Assembly (NCBI GenBank): GCA_002315235.1
Contig: DCGK01000095.1
Location: 53,498-73,056, forward strand
Length of the DNA stretch: 19,559 nucleotides
Source of the DNA: Ruminococcus sp. UBA1780
GTDB taxonomy: Bacteria > Bacillota > Clostridia > Oscillospirales > Ruminococcaceae
Direction of reading: 5' to 3'
Shown here one piece after another: positions 15,759 through 19,559 of the stretch; within the stretch, counting starts at the first letter, position 1; every line of letters starts with the position of its first letter. A model generated the notes under the pieces. That model saw nothing but the letters and a program-made list of their open reading frames with translations. It had not been told where the DNA came from and made no database searches. The position numbers were made by a program, and so were the translations under genes.

Positions 15759-16685
15759 GTGGCGAAAAAACCTAAAGAGGAAGAAAGCGGCGGCAGCTGG
15801 ATGGATACCTATGGCGACATGGTAACACTGCTTCTTACGTTTTTCGTAATGCTTTACAGTATGTCATCAATAGTTGAAGAAAAGTGGACGGAACTTGTTT
15901 CTGCTTTTAATGTTAATGGTGATGAGAGAGTTGACGTTGTTGTGTTTGAAGAATCTGACCTTGCAGGTCAGAAGGGCGGCGACGGTGTATTTATAGGCAA
16001 GCTTGAAGAAGAAAATCCTCAGGACGGTACAATTTACAACTCTGCTATTGATGAGCTCTTTGAAAAGATTATGACATATATAGAGGAAAATAATCTGAGT
16101 AACAGCATTCTTCTTCAGCAGTCATCAGAAGCTGATATGGCTGCGTCAGGAGAGGAAGGGACTGACGGAGACGCAGGAAAACAGGAAAAACCTATGGACG
16201 GATCGACAGAGATGTCGGATTCCGAAAATGCAAAAAATATTTTTATTCAGTTTAAGGACAACGTAATTTTTGAACCTGACAGTGCTTTGATAAAACCGGA
16301 GAGTGAGGATGTTCTCAGGTTTTTCGGAGAGTGTCTGGCCAGCGTTCAGGATGACGTTTCACTCGTTATGATTAAGGGACACACGGCAAAAAGCGAGACC
16401 TCACAGGTTGACGCAAGACTTCTTTCAGCAGAACGTGCCGGAAATATTTCAAACTTTTTTGAACATGAATCCGGATTACCGTCTACTCTGCTTTTACCAA
16501 TGGGACTTGGCAACAACTTCCCTATTGCAGACAATGATACTGATGAAGGCCGTGCACAGAACAGACGTGTTGAGATAGCCATTATCAACAAGAACAGTGA
16601 ACTTTCAAGAAATTCAGATTTTCTTAAGGCGATGGGAGCATCTTTTGACGCATCAGCACAGAAGACAGGGGATTTTGCGGAATAA
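15759..16685 (+). CDS. motB: Flagellar motor stator protein MotB
   Basis: MotB anchors the stator to peptidoglycan and carries the ion-binding aspartate. The protein has 308 residues. A single transmembrane helix at about 17-37 begins DTYGDMVTLLLTFFVMLYSM; Asp20 is the expected ion-carrying residue (YGD in place of the common YAD). An acidic linker of about 120-165 follows. The OmpA-like peptidoglycan-binding domain lies at about 165-290 with VMIKGHTAK, the LLSAERAGNISNFF helix, and the closing DEGRAQNRRVEIAI. The start is GTG behind AAAGGGGA. Whether protons or sodium drive it cannot be told from the sequence with confidence. Confidence 0.95.
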   Translation: MAKKPKEEESGGSWMDTYGDMVTLLLTFFVMLYSMSSIVEEKWTELVSAFNVNGDERVDVVVFEESDLAGQKGGDGVFIGKLEEENPQDGTIYNSAIDELFEKIMTYIEENNLSNSILLQQSSEADMAASGEEGTDGDAGKQEKPMDGSTEMSDSENAKNIFIQFKDNVIFEPDSALIKPESEDVLRFFGECLASVQDDVSLVMIKGHTAKSETSQVDARLLSAERAGNISNFFEHESGLPSTLLLPMGLGNNFPIADNDTDEGRAQNRRVEIAIINKNSELSRNSDFLKAMGASFDASAQKTGDFAE

Positions 16686-16731
16686 AATCCGTACTTATAC
16701 TTTATAACTGCAGTGTCAGGGAGATGTTTAA

Positions 16732-17211
16732 ATGAAAAGTAAAAGCATAAATGTCAAGGAAGCAAGCTTTCCGGATTTTTCAGCCGGTGACAACACGGTG
16801 AGAAAGCCGAGTGAGGATTATACGGATCTTCTGATGAATGTTCCTCTTGACGTAAGAGTTGAGATCGGAAAGGCAAAACTCAGAATGAGAGAAGTTCTCA
16901 GTCTTGCGCAGGGTTCCATCATTCGTCTTGAAAAGCAGGCCGGTGCGCCGGTAGAGATTATTGCGAACGACCAGACCGTTGCAAGAGGTGACGTAATAGT
17001 AATTGATGACAACTTTGGTGTAAGAATAACTGAAATTATTTCGAGTAAGAAATTTGTGAAGGAAGCTGAAAAGGCTGCTGAAGAAAAAATCAGAAATAAT
17101 TTCACTGAGAGTGCACCTGAGGTGGTTACCTCACATAATGAACAGGAATCAGAAGAAATGACTACTGACGATTATGCTGAAGAAACGTCGTCAGAGGAAA
17201 ATGAAGAATAA
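16732..17211 (+). CDS. fliN: Flagellar motor switch protein FliN, with acidic C-terminal extension
   Basis: FliN is the lowest layer of the C ring and a docking site for the FliH-FliI export complex. Residues 31-102 form a clear SpoA (FliN/FliM C-terminal) domain: LLMNVPLDVRVEIGKAKLRM, then LAQGSIIRLEKQAGAPVEI and ARGDVIVIDDNFGVRITEI. The N-terminal part is short (30 residues), with no CheC-like phosphatase domain as in FliY. Unusually, about 57 residues follow the SpoA domain: a short Lys/Glu-rich helix (103-122), then a Glu/Ser/Thr-rich acidic tail to residue 159. FliN normally ends almost directly after ITDI. The gene directly follows motB; fliL and fliM, expected in between, are absent. 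Confidence 0.92.
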   Translation: MKSKSINVKEASFPDFSAGDNTVRKPSEDYTDLLMNVPLDVRVEIGKAKLRMREVLSLAQGSIIRLEKQAGAPVEIIANDQTVARGDVIVIDDNFGVRITEIISSKKFVKEAEKAAEEKIRNNFTESAPEVVTSHNEQESEEMTTDDYAEETSSEENEE

Positions 17212-17236
17212 TACACAGACTTAACCGGAGGCAGTT

Positions 17237-17632
17237 TTGTTAGAAAAAATATTTACAGTATTATTTACAATAGTCCTTTTTGTAGTAATACTTTATCTTG
17301 CTTATCTTACAACAAAGTATATCGGAAAGAGATTTTCCGTAACAGGCGGAATATCCGGAAAGAACATAAAAGTTCTTGATACACTCAGTATATCGCAGGA
17401 TAAGCTGCTTATGATAGTTAAGGCAGGGGAGAAAACAGTTCTTATGGGGGTCAGCAGAGATCATATGGAATATATATGTGATGTTGACGAAAATCAGCTT
17501 AATACCGGAGACGGCGATGTCACTTCTGGGGCATCGCCTGCTCCTGATTTTATAGGCGCGTTTAAAACAGTCCTGAGTGACAAAATAAAAAATATCAGCG
17601 GGAAGGGGAACAGTGATGAAGAAAAAAAATAA
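17237..17632 (+). CDS. fliO: Flagellar biosynthesis protein FliO
   Basis: FliO is a small membrane protein that helps assemble FliP in the export gate. The 131 residues have one N-terminal transmembrane helix (about 5-28, FTVLFTIVLFVVILYLAYL) and a small cytoplasmic beta domain with ISGKNIKVLDTLSISQDKLLMIVKAGEK, typical of the family (key part LDTLSISQDKLLMI). The start is TTG, supported by CGGAGG five bases upstream. It overlaps the start of fliP. The assignment rests on topology, the motif and the position before fliP. Confidence 0.9.
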   Translation: MLEKIFTVLFTIVLFVVILYLAYLTTKYIGKRFSVTGGISGKNIKVLDTLSISQDKLLMIVKAGEKTVLMGVSRDHMEYICDVDENQLNTGDGDVTSGASPAPDFIGAFKTVLSDKIKNISGKGNSDEEKK

Positions 17633-18437
17633 AGTTCTCAGTCCTGAAAGATTTATCAAGCCGGGTATCGGCTTTCTGCTGAGTCTTGCAGCAATGATTG
17701 TGCTTTCCGGATTCCTTACAACGGGAGTTTCGGCAGCAGAATCACCGTCAATAAAAATAGATCTGAGTTCAGGCGCTGCTGACAGTGGTTCAAGTACGCT
17801 TGATTTGCTGTTTCTGCTCGCATTTATTGCCCTGATTCCTACATTTCTTATGATGCTTACGTGTTTTACACGTCTGATTATTTCATTTTCGTTTCTCAGA
17901 AATGCGATGGGTGTTGCGAATTCACCACCGAATCAGGTAATAACCGGGATTTCACTGTTTCTGACTATTTTTATAATGTTTCCGGTGTTTTCACAGATAA
18001 AAACCGAAGCGTATGATCCGTATAAGGCGGGTACTATTCAGCTTGAGGAAGCACTTAATGAGGGCCAGAAACCGTTAAAGATATTTATGCTCAAGCAGGT
18101 GTATGATGAGGATCTTGACATGTTTCTTTCACTTGCGGATTCACAGGAAATAGTAAATGCCGAGGATTATGATTCACAGGAAAAGCTTACTGAACTGAGT
18201 ATTTTTGTTATTGCTCCCGCATATATTACAAGTGAACTCAAGAGAGCTTTTCTAATAGGATTCCTTCTGTACATACCGTTCCTGATAATAGACCTTGTTG
18301 TTTCGAGTACGCTTATGGCGATGGGTATGATGATGCTTCCTCCGGCAATGATTTCAATGCCGTTCAAGCTTATGCTCTTCATTGTTGCAGACGGCTGGAA
18401 TCTGCTTATTGAATCGCTTATTGTGAGTTTCAATTAG
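17616..18437 (+). CDS. fliP: Flagellar export gate protein FliP
   Basis: FliP is the main subunit of the FliPQR export gate. With ATG 17616 the protein has 273 residues; AAGGGG (17603-17608) is seven bases upstream of this ATG and only four from the alternative GTG 17613. A cleavable signal peptide is evident: a basic N-terminus, a hydrophobic stretch at about 18-37, and VSAAES as the likely cleavage region, as known for FliP. Signatures include MMLTCFTRLIISFSFLRNAMG, PPNQVITGISLFLTIFIM (shown in part) and DLVVSSTLMAMGMMMLPPAM near the end. It overlaps fliO by 17 bases. Confidence 0.96.
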   Translation: MKKKNKVLSPERFIKPGIGFLLSLAAMIVLSGFLTTGVSAAESPSIKIDLSSGAADSGSSTLDLLFLLAFIALIPTFLMMLTCFTRLIISFSFLRNAMGVANSPPNQVITGISLFLTIFIMFPVFSQIKTEAYDPYKAGTIQLEEALNEGQKPLKIFMLKQVYDEDLDMFLSLADSQEIVNAEDYDSQEKLTELSIFVIAPAYITSELKRAFLIGFLLYIPFLIIDLVVSSTLMAMGMMMLPPAMISMPFKLMLFIVADGWNLLIESLIVSFN

Positions 18438-18452
18438 GAGAGGTGAGCAGAT

Positions 18453-18716
18453 ATGACACAGGCCGATGTACTTGATCTTTTTATGAATGCTATGTATGCC
18501 TCATTTAAGCTTGCTGCTCCGGTGCTGATTGCGAGTATTGTAATTGGTCTTCTGGTTGCTATTTTTCAGGCTGCAACACAGATTCACGAGCAGACGCTTA
18601 CCTTTGTTCCAAAGGTGCTTGTAATTGCTCTTATGCTTCTTGTTCTTGGATCATGGATGATTCGCATTATAAGCGAATTTTTCGTAATGATATTTGATAA
18701 GATAGCAGGAATGTAG
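18453..18716 (+). CDS. fliQ: Flagellar export gate protein FliQ
   Basis: FliQ is a small gate subunit that wraps the FliP-FliR core. The 87 residues form two transmembrane helices (about 15-40 and 52-75). The family motif AIFQAATQIHEQTLTFVPK is present in the connecting loop, as in nearly all FliQ/SctS proteins. It starts 15 bases after fliP, behind GGAGAGG, and fliR begins seven bases after its stop. The length is exactly typical. Confidence 0.96.
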   Translation: MTQADVLDLFMNAMYASFKLAAPVLIASIVIGLLVAIFQAATQIHEQTLTFVPKVLVIALMLLVLGSWMIRIISEFFVMIFDKIAGM

Positions 18717-18723
18717 GTGCGCT

Positions 18724-19503
18724 TTGACTGAGCTTAATATTATCATTGACAATCTGTATATCTATGTTCTTGTTTTCGTAAGAACCGCAGCTGTAGTTGT
18801 ATTCAATCCTATAATGTCAAGACAGAACATCCCTGCGATGGTAAGAACAGTAATAGTTTTTTTTACTACGCTGCTTCTTGCACCGCTTGTTCCGCTTCCT
18901 GACAGTCTTGATACACTCAGTCTTGTTCTCGGCATTGTTCGTGAGATTGCTGTAGGATGGCTTTTAGGATATATTTTTAATATCTTTTTCTATATGCTGG
19001 CATATGTCGGGGACATTCTCGATATGCAGTTCGGACTTTCCATGGCAAAGGTAATGGACCCGGGAACAGGTGTACAGTCTGCCTTTACAGGAAATCTTAT
19101 AAATCTTATATACATGGCATATTTTTTTGTAACCAACAGTCATCTTGTTCTTATAAAGATTGCAGTTGATTCATATAATCTTATTCCTGCCGGAGCGGAG
19201 AACATAAATATTTATGCTGCAGCCGGTTTTGGGATAGATGTTTTCACTTCGGTATTTTCTCTCGCTGTAAGACTTGCATTTCCTTTTGTTGCAACGGAGT
19301 TTATTCTTGAAATGGGTATGGGTATTCTGATGAAGCTTATTCCTCAGATTCACATATTTGTAATTAACATGCAGTTTAAGATTCTTCTTGCGATACTGAT
19401 GCTTTTCGTGCTTGCAAAGCCGATTACAGTATTTACAGAGAATTATATTATAATTATGTTTGACTATATGAATGAGGCTCTGAGAGTTCTCGTTTCACAG
19501 TAA
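18724..19503 (+). CDS. fliR: Flagellar export gate protein FliR
   Basis: FliR completes the FliP5-Q4-R1 export gate. The 259 residues contain about six hydrophobic helices. Recognisable pieces are VFVRTAAVVVFNPIMSRQNIP near the N-terminus, EIAVGWLLGYIFNIFFYMLAYVGDILDMQFGLSMAKVMDP (key part GDILDMQFGLSMAKVMDP), and LIPQIHIFVINMQFKI, all standard FliR/SctT signatures. The start is TTG. In most relatives flhB follows directly or is even fused; here the stop codon overlaps a terminator-type hairpin and a repeat element begins within 35 bases. Confidence 0.95.
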   Translation: MTELNIIIDNLYIYVLVFVRTAAVVVFNPIMSRQNIPAMVRTVIVFFTTLLLAPLVPLPDSLDTLSLVLGIVREIAVGWLLGYIFNIFFYMLAYVGDILDMQFGLSMAKVMDPGTGVQSAFTGNLINLIYMAYFFVTNSHLVLIKIAVDSYNLIPAGAENINIYAAAGFGIDVFTSVFSLAVRLAFPFVATEFILEMGMGILMKLIPQIHIFVINMQFKILLAILMLFVLAKPITVFTENYIIIMFDYMNEALRVLVSQ

Positions 19504-19530
19504 GCACTGATTGAAAAGTCAGTGCTTTTC
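19502..19530 (+). terminator. Terminator-like hairpin after fliR
   Basis: AAGCACTGA (19502-19510) is perfectly complementary to TCAGTGCTT (19519-19527), with an eight-base loop, followed by TTC. The left arm begins in the fliR stop codon. The T-tract is short, so efficiency is uncertain. It suggests that this transcription unit ends with fliR. Confidence 0.65.
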
Positions 19531-19535
19531 TGACA

Positions 19536-19559
19536 TTAAGGAAACACTGATTAAGTCTG
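19536..19559. mobile_element. Second MITE-like repeat copy, cut by the window end
   Basis: The last 24 bases match the left end of the element at 4270-4293 in 23 of 24 positions (core GGAAACACTGATTAAGTCTG). Only the left end is visible, so length and completeness are unknown. It starts six bases after the fliR hairpin. Confidence 0.7.

Noticed and set aside
16732..17211. First impression of this gene as fliL, from its place after motB
   Set aside because: The translation has a full SpoA domain and no N-terminal transmembrane helix, so it is FliN and not FliL.

Overview
The window looks like the chromosome of a Gram-positive anaerobe of the class Clostridia, most likely Ruminococcus or a near relative in the Oscillospiraceae. 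The basis is the GC content of roughly 40%, strong AGGAGG-type ribosome binding sites, frequent GTG/TTG starts, the rsfS-leuS and rpsU context, and a flagellar gene order of Clostridia type. The genus call is inference; the class call is fairly firm. All genes recognised lie on the + strand.

Region 1 (1-3278) is housekeeping. It holds the 3' end of rsfS (ribosome silencing factor), a complete leuS, and a short rpsU (bS21) behind its own sigma-A-type promoter. The 190-base rpsU leader folds into several stems, and a textbook intrinsic terminator closes the gene.

Region 2 (3279-14669) is the first part of a large flagellar operon. It starts at a very good sigma-A-type promoter (TTGAAT, 17 bp, TATAAT). 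The order is flgB, flgC, fliE, fliF, fliH, fliI, fliJ, fliK, flgD, a conserved small flagellar-operon protein, and flgE, followed by a strong terminator-like hairpin. Together these encode the proximal rod, MS ring, export ATPase complex, hook-length ruler, hook cap and hook.

Region 3 (14670-19530) continues with flbD, motA, motB, fliN, fliO, fliP, fliQ and fliR. These are the stator, one C-ring protein and most of the export gate. The run ends in a hairpin directly after fliR.

The overall order matches the classic Clostridia fla/che operon but has conspicuous holes. fliG is absent between fliF and fliH, where only 14 bases separate the genes. fliL and fliM (and any fliY/cheY) are absent between motB and fliN. 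fliR is followed by a terminator and a repeat instead of flhB-flhA. Two of the three C-ring (switch) proteins are therefore not in their usual places, although the stator genes are intact.

Other unusual points: FliN carries an acidic extension after its SpoA domain. FliK carries an in-frame 36-bp minisatellite with two superimposed higher-order periods. FlgE is very long, with a central part whose codon use differs from its ends. An 88-bp MITE-like inverted repeat sits inside the operon between flgC and fliE, and the start of a second copy lies at the window edge just after fliR.
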